Source: Nemertoderma westbladi
Taxonomy: Eukaryota > Xenacoelomorpha > Nemertodermatida > Nemertodermatidae
Length of the DNA stretch: 40,479 nucleotides
Assembly: GCA_032718475.1 (NCBI GenBank)
Contig: JAUCBJ010000730.1
Coordinates: forward strand, 1-40,479
Direction: 5' to 3'
Below the pieces are notes generated by a model that had not been told where the DNA came from, ran no database searches, and worked only from the letters and a program-made list of their open reading frames with translations. Below, piece by piece: positions 9,138 through 20,883 of the stretch (positions within the stretch are counted from its first letter, which is position 1; every line of letters starts with the position of its first letter). Made by a program: the position numbers and the translations under genes.

Positions 9138-10588
9138 TTAACTTACGGCAGATTTGTTTACACAGACTTATAGTGCGTTAAATTATCTATCTAACAGCGT
9201 TAGTTACAGCGCATTAGCTTTTATACAACTGGTGCGGCAGACGATCGTGTTAAATAAAATATTTAAAAAAAGGGACGAAAAAAATTTTTTTTTAATAAAT
9301 CGCTACTCTATGATAATCTAGCGTATTGCGCCAAAAGTACATTTAAAATTTAGCAAATTACCTCCGCTATCTTTATTCTTAACATTTATAATTAAAATTA
9401 CGAATTTTAAAGGTCGAAAAATATCACGTAATTTTGGCGCCTTTTTTCATTTTTTTTGGGGCCAAAAATGACCCCCTCTCAAAAGATAGAAAAAAAAATT
9501 ACGGCAAAGAATATACCAATTTTATTGAATTTGGACCACCAGAACCGAAGTTAGAGCGATTTTAGTGAAAATATAAAAAAAAAATTTTTTACAAAAAATT
9601 AAGAATGGTCAATATTGGATTTCGTACCCGCGAACTTAGGTTTCATTAACGTGATTTATAACCACTAGATTATGTGACCAAGTGAATTTGAAATTTTCGA
9701 GTGACTATTTTAAAACATCAATACCTTTGGTTCTATTGTGCCGTTTGATCTGAAACTTTTTTCATTGGATAGAGGATAGATTTGTAGTGTGTGAAATAGG
9801 ATACAACTTGGGAAAAGACGCATGTGCACTTAGTGCAAAATTCACTTAAATAGTGCACATTTTGTCGATAATTCAAACAGTATTATTTCAAGTTCTATAC
9901 ATCCTAGAATGTTAGTTTCTGGGTTAAAATGTAGTTTGGGGTGATTTCTAACTATAATCTTAACATTTGTTTATCTTTTTATGTCTATAAAGTGACTTAA
10001 AATGTCCATGAATATGGTCCAAAATCGCAAATGTCGCGATTTATTAAATTGGATTTTTTACACTTTTAGCAACAGACACTTGATTATACACCATCGTAGA
10101 TCGGTAGAGGATAGACATAAGTGTGTTAAATAGGAACCACCTTTAGGATCCGCTAAAGTGCACTTGTGCAAATATGTGTGCAAATGTGCAATTTTTTTAA
10201 ATAAGGTCAAATTGTGTATTATTGGGTTCTTTTCATTGCAGATAGTTTATTTTCATATTAGTATGTTGTTTGTGTTGCCGTTATCCCGACACCAGGAGGG
10301 AAAAACGCCGATGCTGGAGACGTGACTTTACAGACCACGGAGTCCCGGCCAGTCACCGGATATTGATTGTGGAGAAGGAATAATTTCTGAGATGCAAGAT
10401 TGCGGTTGAGGAAAAGCTGCATTGGTTGGATATACTCTTTAATGTAAATTCCTACAGTTGAACCCTGATTGATAATTAATTGGGCTTCCCCAAATCAATA
10501 TACACCAAATATTCACAATAATTATACACGACAATATAAATCCCTACAGTATATTATTTAATTACCCACTGTTCGCTCAGATTTTAGC
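9138..10588. other. Non-coding, with a diverged duplication of about 335 bp
   Basis: A/T-rich with long A or T runs. GATAGAGGATAGA...GTGTGTGAAATAGGA near 9765 recurs as GGTAGAGGATAGA...GTGTGTTAAATAGGA near 10100, each followed by GTGCACTT and TGCAAA motifs. This suggests an old tandem duplication. No genes seen. Confidence 0.5.
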
Positions 10589-10639
10589 CTAACTAATGTT
10601 CCCCAGATTTTCCCTCGGTCCTAGTCTTAGTGCCGTAGT

Positions 10640-11510
10640 GTCGGTGTCGGTCGACCCTGTTGCGTGTCCGTTCCACCCCTCCCGAACCCCGAAGGGATCG
10701 ATCATCGAGAACCAGCACGGCTTGGATAAGGGTCGGTCCAGTCGGTAGACTCTGTCGCTTATCCGTCCCACCCCTCCCGAACCCCGAAGGGATCGATCAT
10801 CGAGAACCAGTACGGCTTGGCTAGGAGTCTGTCATGTCGGTGGACCCGTTCGCGTATCCGTCCCACCCCTCACAAACCCCTAAGGGTTCGATCATCAAGA
10901 ACCAGTATGGCTTGGCTAGGGGTCCGTTGGTTCATCGCAGAGACCCAACCACCTAGGCTTTCCGAGTCCTTATTCAGGCTCGTAGTCGCTTCGGCAGCCG
11001 AGAAACTGCTCCGAACAGTCGGTAGGCCAGTAGCGTCCATTGTCTTTCGACCCCGTCGCATGTCCGTCCCACCCCTCACGAACCCCAAAGGGATCGGTCA
11101 TCGAGAACCAGTACGGCTTAGCTAAGGGGTCTGTCGTCGGTTCCCATCGCAAATCCCTGGTACAAGCAGCCGGCGTTCCGATGTCCTTTTCAGGCTCGTA
11201 ATAACTGCTGTTGACCAGAGACCGCTAAGGGCAGTCCTCGTCAAACCCGTCCTCTGTTAGTCGGCCACCCTTTCGCATGTCCGTCCCACCCCTCACGAAC
11301 CCCGAAGGGATTGGTCATCGAGAACCAGTACGGCTTAGCTAAGGGGGCTGTCATTTCCCGTCGCGAATCCCTGGCACAAGCAGCAGACTTTCCGATGTCC
11401 TTTTCAGGCTCGTAATAACTGCTGTTGGCCAGGGGCCGCTAAGGGCAGTCCTTGTCCTTTAGGCCTGGCGCATGACCAAATCCACCTCTACAGGCAGCAG
11501 GAAGTTGGCC
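10640..11510. repeat. GC-rich nested minisatellite
   Basis: Five copies of a core of about 63 bp (CCGTCCCACCCCTCCCGAAC, then CCCGAAGGGATCGATCATCG, then AGAACCAGTACGGCTTGGCT) start near 10668, 10763, 10858, 11064 and 11280. Spacing is 95, 95, 206 and 216 bp. In the last two units the core is joined to a second shared module with CAGGCTCGTAATAACTGCTG and CGCTAAGGGCAGTCC. Composition is much richer in G+C than the neighbours. Open frames here are by-products of the repeat. Confidence 0.85.
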
Positions 11511-11546
11511 AGGGCCTAATAGTACTCAGGCTAACCTGAATACTGC

Positions 11547-11789
11547 TTAACTTTGCCTCCCACCCCTGGCCCTTATAAACATGAAATTATTCCCGTACCC
11601 TGTAAGTTGCCCCAATGTTCGCCCATAAATCGCCCCCAGTTCATAGAATGTGCCCAAAACCCATAGTCCCGCACCCAGTAGTGATATCGGAATAATCATT
11701 TTAAATAAATACAAAAAATATTCAACTCGCGTTATGAAAAGTTGAAATACCGCGAACAGTTTGGACTTTACTGAGCGCATTAGGGACAT
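11547..11789 (-). CDS. Small hypothetical protein with one hydrophobic segment
   Basis: An 80-codon minus-strand frame starts at ATG (11787-11789) and ends at TGA. It encodes a basic N-terminus (MSLMRSVKSK), a hydrophobic stretch containing YLFKMIIPISLLGAGLWVLG that could span a membrane, and a basic end (FIRARGGRQS). It abuts the GC-rich minisatellite. I do not recognise it and see no promoter or partner gene. It may be chance or a scrap of a mobile-element gene. Confidence 0.2.
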   Translation of the reverse strand: MSLMRSVKSKLFAVFQLFITRVEYFLYLFKMIIPISLLGAGLWVLGTFYELGAIYGRTLGQLTGYGNNFMFIRARGGRQS

Positions 11790-12085
11790 GTGTACAAATA
11801 ACCGGTACTTATAAGGGTTCGATTGGGTAAATTAATAAAACATAAGGTTGTAATATTCTAAAAAAACAGTGTGATCTTAAATGAATTTTAAACAATAAAT
11901 AGAGATCAGATAAACAAATGGACCACACAATTTATTAAAAAACTCGCATCTTTTCGGACTTATCGCTTCAATTGTATTCAACAGTGGATATTTGGGGGAA
12001 GTTAGATGAACTGCATTTATGCAGTGATTCTAACTTCCCCCTTCTTAATATAATATACCAAAGGCACATTCTTTGGAGGACCTGT
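11790..12085. other. Short AT-rich interval without features
   Basis: Nothing recognisable apart from a short inverted repeat near 11995-12045 (GGGGGAAGTTAG against CTAACTTCCCCC) that could form a hairpin. Confidence 0.5.
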
Positions 12086-12618
12086 TGTGGGGCGAGCCAC
12101 GAAGTTGGCGGAGCCTTAGCGAATTGACACTGTTAGGGGGTGGGTCAATTTATGCAAATAGTTGTCGTCGTCGTCGTCGTCGTTGTCGTCGTCGTCGTCG
12201 TCGTTACGATTTTGACATGCTAATAACTTTGTCGGATTTAAAGCTGCCAAGTTGAAAATTTGTAGGTATCAATATGAGCAAAAGTTGAGATTTTTGAGAG
12301 ACTTTCAGACACCATCAGTGCAATGGTCTCCCGCTAGAGGGCCACATGTCTAAACATTAAATGCCCTCCCATTTCTTTGCTTTTTTTAATCCGTTTAAGC
12401 TGAAACTTGGCAGATATGTATTAGACCATATTAGCTGTGACTTTCAAAGGAGGCGAATCCATCTGCAGTTCTCCAGTCTGCCGCTAGAGGGCCAAAGGTC
12501 TGAAAGTGAAATCGTGACAACGACGACAACTATTTGCATAAATTGACCCACCCCCTAACAGTGTCAATTCGCTAAGGCTCCGCCAACTTCGTGCTGCGCG
12601 AAGGCCCCACTTCGTGTT
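12086..12618. mobile_element. MITE-like element, copy 2 (inverted relative to copy 1)
   Basis: The reverse complement of the 5345-5790 element, with the same long inverted termini and internal GCCCTCTAGCGGGAGACCAT-type sequence. It is about 90 bp longer because it keeps an internal segment (near 12430-12515, with a second GCCGCTAGAGGGCC) that copy 1 lacks. It carries a GTC-triplet tract next to the left inverted repeat. Non-coding. Confidence 0.8.
12167..12208 (+). repeat. (GTC)n microsatellite inside MITE copy 2
   Basis: Runs of GTCGTC interrupted once by GTT, directly adjacent to the terminal inverted repeat, matching the tract in copy 1. Confidence 0.9.
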
Positions 12619-13164
12619 TACTATGTAGACTTTGTTCAACCTAAACAACTTAAGTCAGATTAACAATATTATTCTGTAAAATTTCTAAGCAATGAGTGGT
12701 ATGAATAAAGCTGATCTTCGAACTATGGTTCTGTAATTAAATTTTATTACTTCAACATTTATAGGGATTTACCAGTGAAAGAAACCTAGAATCCATTATC
12801 ACAATGTAACAGTATCAATAACCATATCTATTCTATGTAGATCATAAGGGAGACATCCTTGATTCATATATTATAATTTCCGAGCTGAAATGTTTCGGTG
12901 ACTATAACTTTCAGACTTCGTATTATGTACAAACGACTGAGTAGTATAATTTAATATTAATGGGTTACTGGTATATAGAACAAGTGTACACTGGGAGCGA
13001 AAATATATTACATAAAATTTTGAGTAATATAAAATTAACGAGTCCAGTTCGTCTCCCCTCGTGTCAACCGACCCATACCCCCATCCTTCCCCCTCCTTCC
13101 ACGCGTTTCCCTTTACCTCGTGGGCTTTCGTCAAGTATATATTCCGTGTGGGTCCACCTTGGTG
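12619..13164. other. No recognisable feature
   Basis: AT-rich, becoming pyrimidine-rich (CCCCCATCCTTCCCCCTCC) near 13080. Opposite-strand open frames overlap here, but neither has a domain or splice context I can defend. Confidence 0.5.
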
Positions 13165-13468
13165 GGAAGAAACATTTTTTAAAAACATTCAGTAAGGGCG
13201 GCGTTGAGTGAGGTGAATTTGCCGCCCCTCCAAAGGACGCAGTCTACATACTGGACGCGTAGTTACTGCGAAAACGGTGTACCCCCCCCCCCCCCCCCCC
13301 CACCATTCGACCTATTTCCTGAGGTACGATTTTCTTGATTTTTCGAGGGGGGGGGGGGGGGGGGGGCAGTAATGCCAAAAAAATAAGATTCTTCAGAGCT
13401 TTTAGCGAATCTATCGTTTTGACGGACATGACGGACAATTGTCTGGTTTTTTTGTCTTTTTTTCACTA
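13165..13468 (+). repeat. Family A repeat, second copy, left part
   Basis: Matches 8173-8460 of the uninterrupted copy closely and stops exactly at ...TTTTTCACTA. The match resumes at 25176 with TAGGACTC. This half has both a 20-C run (13282-13301) and a 20-G run (13347-13366) where the other copy has only six G. Confidence 0.9.
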
Positions 13469-13481
13469 CACTGTAAACCCG
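13467..13481 (+). repeat. TA duplication plus left terminal inverted repeat
   Basis: TA (13467-13468) then CACTGTAAACCCG (13469-13481), the exact inverse of the right end. Confidence 0.9.
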
Positions 13482-13489
13482 AAAGAGAC

Positions 13490-13640
13490 ATTTCACCATA
13501 AGATAGCTGCGCATCTGTCTGCTATATACTATTTAAAGTAAGATGCACGAAATTTTTATGGTGAAATATGTTTCAGGCATTGTGAATAATATAATGTAAT
13601 ATATAAAAGGAATATCACAACATTGTTATGGTGAAATCAA
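13490..13640. promoter_or_regulatory. Left subterminal CACCATAA/TTATGGTG motifs
   Basis: TTTCACCATAAG near 13491, TTTATGGTGAAAT near 13556 and TTGTTATGGTGAAATC near 13622. The same motif family occurs at the right end. Likely transposase-binding or other end-recognition sites; this is inference from position and recurrence. Confidence 0.55.
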
Positions 13641-13758
13641 ATACAGCGAAATACAGCTGACAGACATACATGGAATATTTGAGGTTTTTTGCCATAAAAA
13701 AGTTGTGAAAATAAAATAATACCAATTGTGGTACTCGCATCCATAAAGTATTAGACGA

Positions 13759-13787
<29 letters not shown>
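13759..13787 (+). repeat. Run of 29 C
   Basis: Uninterrupted poly-C in the left non-satellite arm of the insertion. A second run of 21 C lies at 13925-13945. Both are strong candidates for G-quadruplex formation on the minus strand and for length error in sequencing. Confidence 0.9.
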
Positions 13788-13790
<3 letters not shown>

Positions 13791-14070
13791 TCCATAACTC
13801 ACAAGTACATCCCATTACCCAGCCGCTCATGAATCATATCCCTCCCTCCCATCCCCTCTCTTGTGTCAAATCCCAAACATGACTAACAAGAACCACTAAC
13901 CAGATGACGCACAGGCACTCGGATCCCCCCCCCCCCCCCCCCCCCGGTCCGTGTCACACCCCAAGTTCTAGATCCCAACTCTTACACGTTGGAGTTGTTT
14001 CTAAATCAAATGATACAAGTTTTAAATTTCTATGAAATATATTTTACTCCATTTATTTTATTACACATGT

Positions 14071-17000
14071 ATGAGTACAATACAAAGCAGACACTTATGA
14101 GTACAATACAAACCCGACACTTATGAGTACAATATAAAGCCGACACTTATGAGTACAATACAAACCCGACACTTATGAGTACAATACAAACCGGACACTT
14201 ATGAGTACAATACAAACCCGACACTTATGAGTACAATACAAACCCGACACTTATGTGTACAATACAAACCCGACACTTATGAGTACAATACAAACCCGAC
14301 ACTTATGAGTACAATATAAAGCCGACACTTGAGTACAATACAAAGCTGACACTTGAGTACAATACAAAGCCGACACTTATGAGTACAAAGGCAAAACGTA
14401 TATAGAGTACAAAGGCAAAACTTATATAGAGTACAAAGGCAAAACTTATATAGAGTACAAAGGCAAAACGTATATAGAGTACAAAGGCAAAACGTATATA
14501 GAGTACAAAGGCAAAACGTATATAGAGTACAAAGGCAAAACTTATATAGAGTACAAAGCCGACACGTATATAGAGCACAAAGCCGACACGTATATAGAGC
14601 ACAAAGCCGACACTTATATGAGCACAAAGCCGACACTTATATGAGCACAAAGCCGACACTTATGAGTACAATATAAAGCCGACACTTATGAGTACAATAC
14701 AAAGCAGACACTTATGAGTACAAAGCCGACACTTAAGAGTACAATATAAAACCGACACTTATGAGTACAATACAAAGCAGACACTTATGAGTACAATACA
14801 AAGCAGACACTTATGAGTACAAAGCCGACACTTAAGAGTACAATATAAAACCGACACTTATGAGTACAATACAAAGCAGACACTTATGAGTACAATACAA
14901 AACAGACACTTATGAGTACAATACAAAGCAGACACTTATGAGTACAATACAAAACTGACACTTATGAGCACAAAGCCGACACTTATATGAGCACAAAGCC
15001 GACACTTATATGAGCACAAAGCCGACACTTATGAGTACAATATAAAGCCGACACTTATGAGTACAATACAAAGCAGACACTTATGAGTACAAAGCCGACA
15101 CTTAAGAGTACAATATAAAACCGACACTTATGAGTACAATACAAAGCAGACACTTATGAGTACAATACAAAGCAGACACTTATGAGTACAAAGCCGACAC
15201 TTAAGAGTACAATATAAAACCGACACTTATGAGTACAATACAAAGCAGACACTTATGAGTACAATACAAAACAGACACTTATGAGTACAATACAAAGCAG
15301 ACACTTATGAGTACAATACAAAACTGACACTTATGAGTACAAAGCCGACACTTATATGAGTACAATACAAAGCAGACACTTATGAGTACAAAGCCGACAC
15401 TTAAGAGTACAATATAAAACCGACACTTATGAGTACAATACAAAGCAGACACTTATGAGTACAATACAAAACCGACACTTATGAGTACAATATAAAGCCG
15501 ACACTTATGAGTACAATACAAACCCGACACTTATGAGTACAGTACAAAGCCGACACTTATGAGTACAATACAAACCCGACACTTATGAGTACAATACAAA
15601 GCCGACACTTATATGAGTACAAAGCCGACACTTATATGAGTACAAAGCCGACACTTATATGAGTACAAAGCCGACACTTATATGAGTACAAAGCCGACAC
15701 TTATATGAGTACAAAGCCGACACTTATATGAGTACAAAGCCGACACTTATATGAGTACAAAGCCGACACTTATATGAGTACAAAGCCGACACTTATATGA
15801 GTACAAAGCCGACACTTATATGAGTACAAAGCCGACACTTATATGAGCACAAAGCCGACACTTATGAGTACAATATAAAGCCGACACTTATGAGTACAAT
15901 ACAAAGCAGACACTTATGAGTACAAAGCCGACACTTAAGAGTACAATATAAAACCGACACTTATGAGTACAATACAAAGCAGACACTTATGAGTACAATA
16001 CAAAGCAGACACTTATGAGTACAAAGCCGACACTTAAGAGTACAATATAAAACCGACACTTATGAGTACAATACAAAGCAGACACTTATGAGTACAATAC
16101 AAAGCAGACACTTATGAGTACAATACAAACCCGACACTTATGAGTACAATACAAACCCGACACTTATGAGTACAATACAAACCCGACACTTATGAGTACA
16201 ATACAAACCCGACACTTATGAGTACAATATAAAGCCGACACTTATGAGTACAATACAAACCCGACACTTATGAGTACAATACAAAGCAGACACTTATGAG
16301 TACAATACAAAGCAGACACTTATGAGTACAATACAAACCCGACACTTATGAGTACAATATAAAACCGACACTTATGAGTACAATACAAACCCGACACTTA
16401 TGAGTACAATACAAACCCGACACTTATGAGTACAATACAAACCCGACACTTATGAGTACAATACAAACCCGACACTTATGAGTACAATACAAACCCGACA
16501 CTTATGAGTACAATATAAAGCCGACACTTGAGTACAATACAAACCCGACACTTATGAGTACAATATAAAGCCGACACTTGAGTACAATACAAAGCAGACA
16601 CTTATGAGTACAATACAAAGCAGACACTTGAGTACAATACAAAGCAGACACTTATGAGTACAAAGCCGACACTTAAGAGTACAATATAAAACCGACACTT
16701 ATGAGTACAATACAAAGCAGACACTTATGAGTACAATACAAAGCAGACACTTATGAGTACAATACAAACCCGACACTTATGAGTACAATACAAACCCGAC
16801 ACTTATGAGTACAATACAAACCCGACACTTATGAGTACAATACAAACCCGACACTTATGAGTACAATATAAAGCCGACACTTGAGTACAATACAAAGCTG
16901 ACACTTGAGTACAATACAAAGCCGACACTTATGAGTACAAAGGCAAAACGTATATAGAGTACAAAGGCAAAACTTATATAGAGTACAAAGGCAAAACGTA

Positions 17001-20000
17001 TATAGAGTACAAAGGCAAAACGTATATAGAGTACAAAGGCAAAACGTATATAGAGTACAAAGGCAAAACGTATATAGAGTACAAAGGCAAAACGTATATA
17101 GAGTACAAAGGCAAAACGTATATAGAGTACAAAGGCAAAACGTATATAGAGTACAAAGGCAAAACGTATATAGAGTACAACGGCAAAACGTATATAGAGT
17201 ACAAAGCCGACACTTATATGAGCACAAAGCCGACACTTATATGAGTACAAAGCCGACACTTATATGAGTACAAAGCCGACACTTATATGAGTACAAAGCC
17301 GACACTTATATGAGTACAAAGCCGACACTTATATGAGCACAAAGCCGACACTTATATGAGTACAAAGCCGACACTTATATGAGTACAAAGCCGACACTTA
17401 TATGAGTACAAAGCCGACACTTATATGAGTACAAAGCCGACACTTATATGAGTACAATATAAAACCGACACTTATGAGTACAATACAAAGCAGACACTTA
17501 TGAGTACAAAGCAGACACTTATGAGTACAAAGCCGACACTTAAGAGTACAATATAAAACCGACACTTATGAGTACAATACAAAGCAGACACTTATGAGTA
17601 CAATACAAAGCAGACACTTATGAGTACAATACAAACCCGACACTTATGAGTACAATACAAACCCGACACTTATGAGTACAATACAAACCCGACACTTATG
17701 AGTACAATACAAACCCGACACTTATGAGTACAATACAAAGCAGACACTTATGAGTACAATACAAAGCAGACACTTATGAGTACAATACAAACCCGACACT
17801 TATGAGTACAATATAAAACCGACACTTATGAGTACAATACAAACCCGACACTTATGAGTACAATACAAACCCGACACTTATGAGTACAATACAAACCCGA
17901 CACTTATGAGTACAATATAAAGCCGACACTTGAGTACAATACAAACCCGACACTTATGAGTACAATATAAAGCCGACACTTGAGTACAATACAAACCCGA
18001 CACTTATGAGTACAATACAAACCCGACACTTATGAGTACAATACAAACCCGACACTTATGAGTACAATATAAAGCCGACACTTGAGTACAATACAAACCC
18101 GACACTTATGAGTACAATATAAAGCCGACACTTGAGTACAATACAAACCCGACACTTATGAGTACAATATAAAGCCGACACTTGAGTACAATACAAACCC
18201 GACACTTATGAGTACAATACAAACCCGACACTTATGAGTACAATACAAACCCGACACTTATGAGTACAATACAAACCCGACACTTATGAGTACAATATAA
18301 ACCCGACACTTATGAGTACAATATAAAGCCGACACTTGAGTACAATACAAACCCGACACTTATGAGTACAATATAAAGCCGACACTTGAGTACAATACAA
18401 ACCCGACACTTATGAGTACAATATAAAGCCGACACTTGAGTACAATACAAACCCGACACTTATGAGTACAATACAAACCCGACACTTATGAGTACAATAC
18501 AAACCCGACACTTATGAGTACAATACAAACCCGACACTTATGAGTACAATACAAACCCGACACTTATGAGTACAATATAAAGCCGACACTTGAGTACAAT
18601 ACAAACCCGACACTTATGAGTACAATATAAAGCCGACACTTGAGTACAATACAAACCCGACACTTATGAGTACAATATAAAGCCGACACTTGAGTACAAT
18701 ACAAAGCAGACACTTATGAGTACAATACAAACCCGACACTTATGAGTACAATATAAAGCCGACACTTGAGTACAATACAAAGCAGACACTTATGAGTACA
18801 ATACAAACCCGACACTTATGAGTACAATACAAACCCGACACTTATGAGTACAATACAAACCCGACACTTATGAGTACAATATAAAGCCGACACTTGAGTA
18901 CAATACAAACCCGACACTTATGAGTACAATATAAAGCCGACACTTGAGTACAATACAAAGCAGACACTTATGAGTACAATACAAACCCGACACTTATGAG
19001 TACAATATAAAGCCGACACTTGAGTACAATACAAACCCGACACTTATGAGTACAATATAAAGCCGACACTTGAGTACAATACAAAGCAGACACTTGAGTA
19101 CAATACAAAGCAGACACTTATGAGTACAAAGCCGACACTTAAGAGTACAATATAAAACCGACACTTATGAGTACAATACAAAGCAGACACTTATGAGTAC
19201 AATACAAAGCAGACACTTATGAGTACAATACAAACCCGACACTTATGAGTACAATACAAACCCGACACTTATGAGTACAATACAAACCCGACACTTATGT
19301 GTACAATACAAACCCGACACTTATGAGTACAATACAAACCCGACACTTATGAGTACAATATAAAGCCGACACTTGAGTACAATACAAAGCTGACACTTGA
19401 GTACAATACAAAGCCGACACTTATGAGTACAAAGGCAAAACGTATATAGAGTACAAAGGCAAAACTTATATAGAGTACAAAGGCAAAACGTATATAGAGT
19501 ACAAGGCAAAACGTATATAGAGTACAAAGGCAAAACGTATATAGAGTACAAAGGCAAAACGTATATAGAGTACAAAGGCAAAACGTATATAGAGTACAAA
19601 GGCAAAACGTATATAGAGTACAAAGGCAAAACGTATATAGAGTACAAAGGCAAAACGTATATAGAGTACAAAGGCAAAACGTATATAGAGTACAAAGGCA
19701 AAACGTATATAGAGTACAAAGGCAAAACGTATATAGAGTACAAAGGCAAAACGTATATAGAGTACAAAGGCAAAACGTATATAGAGTACAAAGGCAAAAC
19801 GTATATAGAGTACAAAGGCAAAACGTATATAGAGTACAAAGGCAAAACGTATATAGAGTACAAAGGCAAAACGTATATAGAGTACAAAGGCAAAACGTAT
19901 ATAGAGTACAAAGGCAAAACGTATATAGAGTACAAGGCAAAACGTATATAGAGTACAAAGGCAAAACGTATATAGAGTACAAAGGCAAAACGTATATAGA

Positions 20001-20882
20001 GTACAAAGGCAAAACGTATATAGAGTACAAAGGCAAAACGTATATAGAGTACAAAGGCAAAACGTATATAGAGTACAAAGGCAAAACGTATATAGAGTAC
20101 AAAGGCAAAACGTATATAGAGTACAAAGGCAAAACGTATATAGAGTACAAAGGCAAAACGTATATAGAGTACAAAGGCAAAACGTATATAGAGTACAAAG
20201 GCAAAACGTATATAGAGTACAAAGGCAAAACGTATATAGAGTACAAAGGCAAAACGTATATAGAGTACAACGGCAAAACGTATATAGAGTACAAAGCCGA
20301 CACTTATATGAGCACAAAGCCGACACTTATATGAGTACAAAGCCGACACTTATATGAGTACAAAGCCGACACTTATATGAGTACAAAGCCGACACTTATA
20401 TGAGTACAAAGCCGACACTTATATGAGTACAAAGCCGACACTTATGAGTACAAAGCCGACACTTATATGAGTACAAAGCCGACACTTATATGAGTACAAA
20501 GCCGACACTTATATGAGTACAAAGCCGACACTTATATGAGTACAAAGCCGACACTTATATGAGTACAAAGCCGACACTTATATGAGTACAAAGCCGACAC
20601 TTATATGAGTACAAAGCCGACACTTATATGAGTACAAAGCCGACACTTATATGAGTACAAAGCCGACACTTATATGAGTACAAAGCCGACACTTATATGA
20701 GTACAAAGCCGACACTTATATGAGTACAAAGCCGACACTTATATGAGTACAAAGCCGACACTTATATGAGTACAAAGCCGACACTTATATGAGTACAAAG
20801 CCGACACTTATATGAGTACAAAGCCGACACTTATATGAGTACAAAGCCGACACTTATATGAGTACAAAGCCGACACTTATCT
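14071..20882. repeat. Satellite 1: GAGTACAA-type monomers of 23, 24 and 26 bp
   Basis: All monomers begin GAGTACAA. Type a (26 bp) continues TACAAACCCGACACTTAT or TATAAAGCCGACACTTAT. Type b (23 bp) is GAGTACAAAGCCGACACTTA TAT. Type c (24 bp) is GAGTACAAAGGCAAAACGTA TATA. Types are grouped: c blocks at 14381-14549, 16933-17197 and 19425-20287; b blocks near 15600-15850, 17215-17450 and 20300-20880; mixed a-type DNA between. Long stretches are duplicated, giving higher-order structure. The minus strand of c blocks has no stop in any frame, producing spurious ORFs of up to 342 codons made of eight-residue repeats. No gene is supported inside. Confidence 0.97.
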
Positions 20883-20883
20883 T

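Noticed and set aside
10589-11152. Opposed ORFs across the GC-rich minisatellite
   Set aside because: Both strands are open because of repeat composition; no recognisable peptide.
12871-13211. Overlapping 105- and 83-codon frames
   Set aside because: Opposite strands, no splice or domain support, and pyrimidine-rich sequence explains the open frames.
14277-20349. Long minus-strand ORFs of up to 342 codons inside satellite 1
   Set aside because: They are the 24-bp monomer read in three frames at once, with no initiation context, domain or non-repeat codons.
14071-20882. CRISPR-like array
   Set aside because: Units are contiguous with no unique spacers, and the surroundings are eukaryotic with introns; this is satellite DNA.
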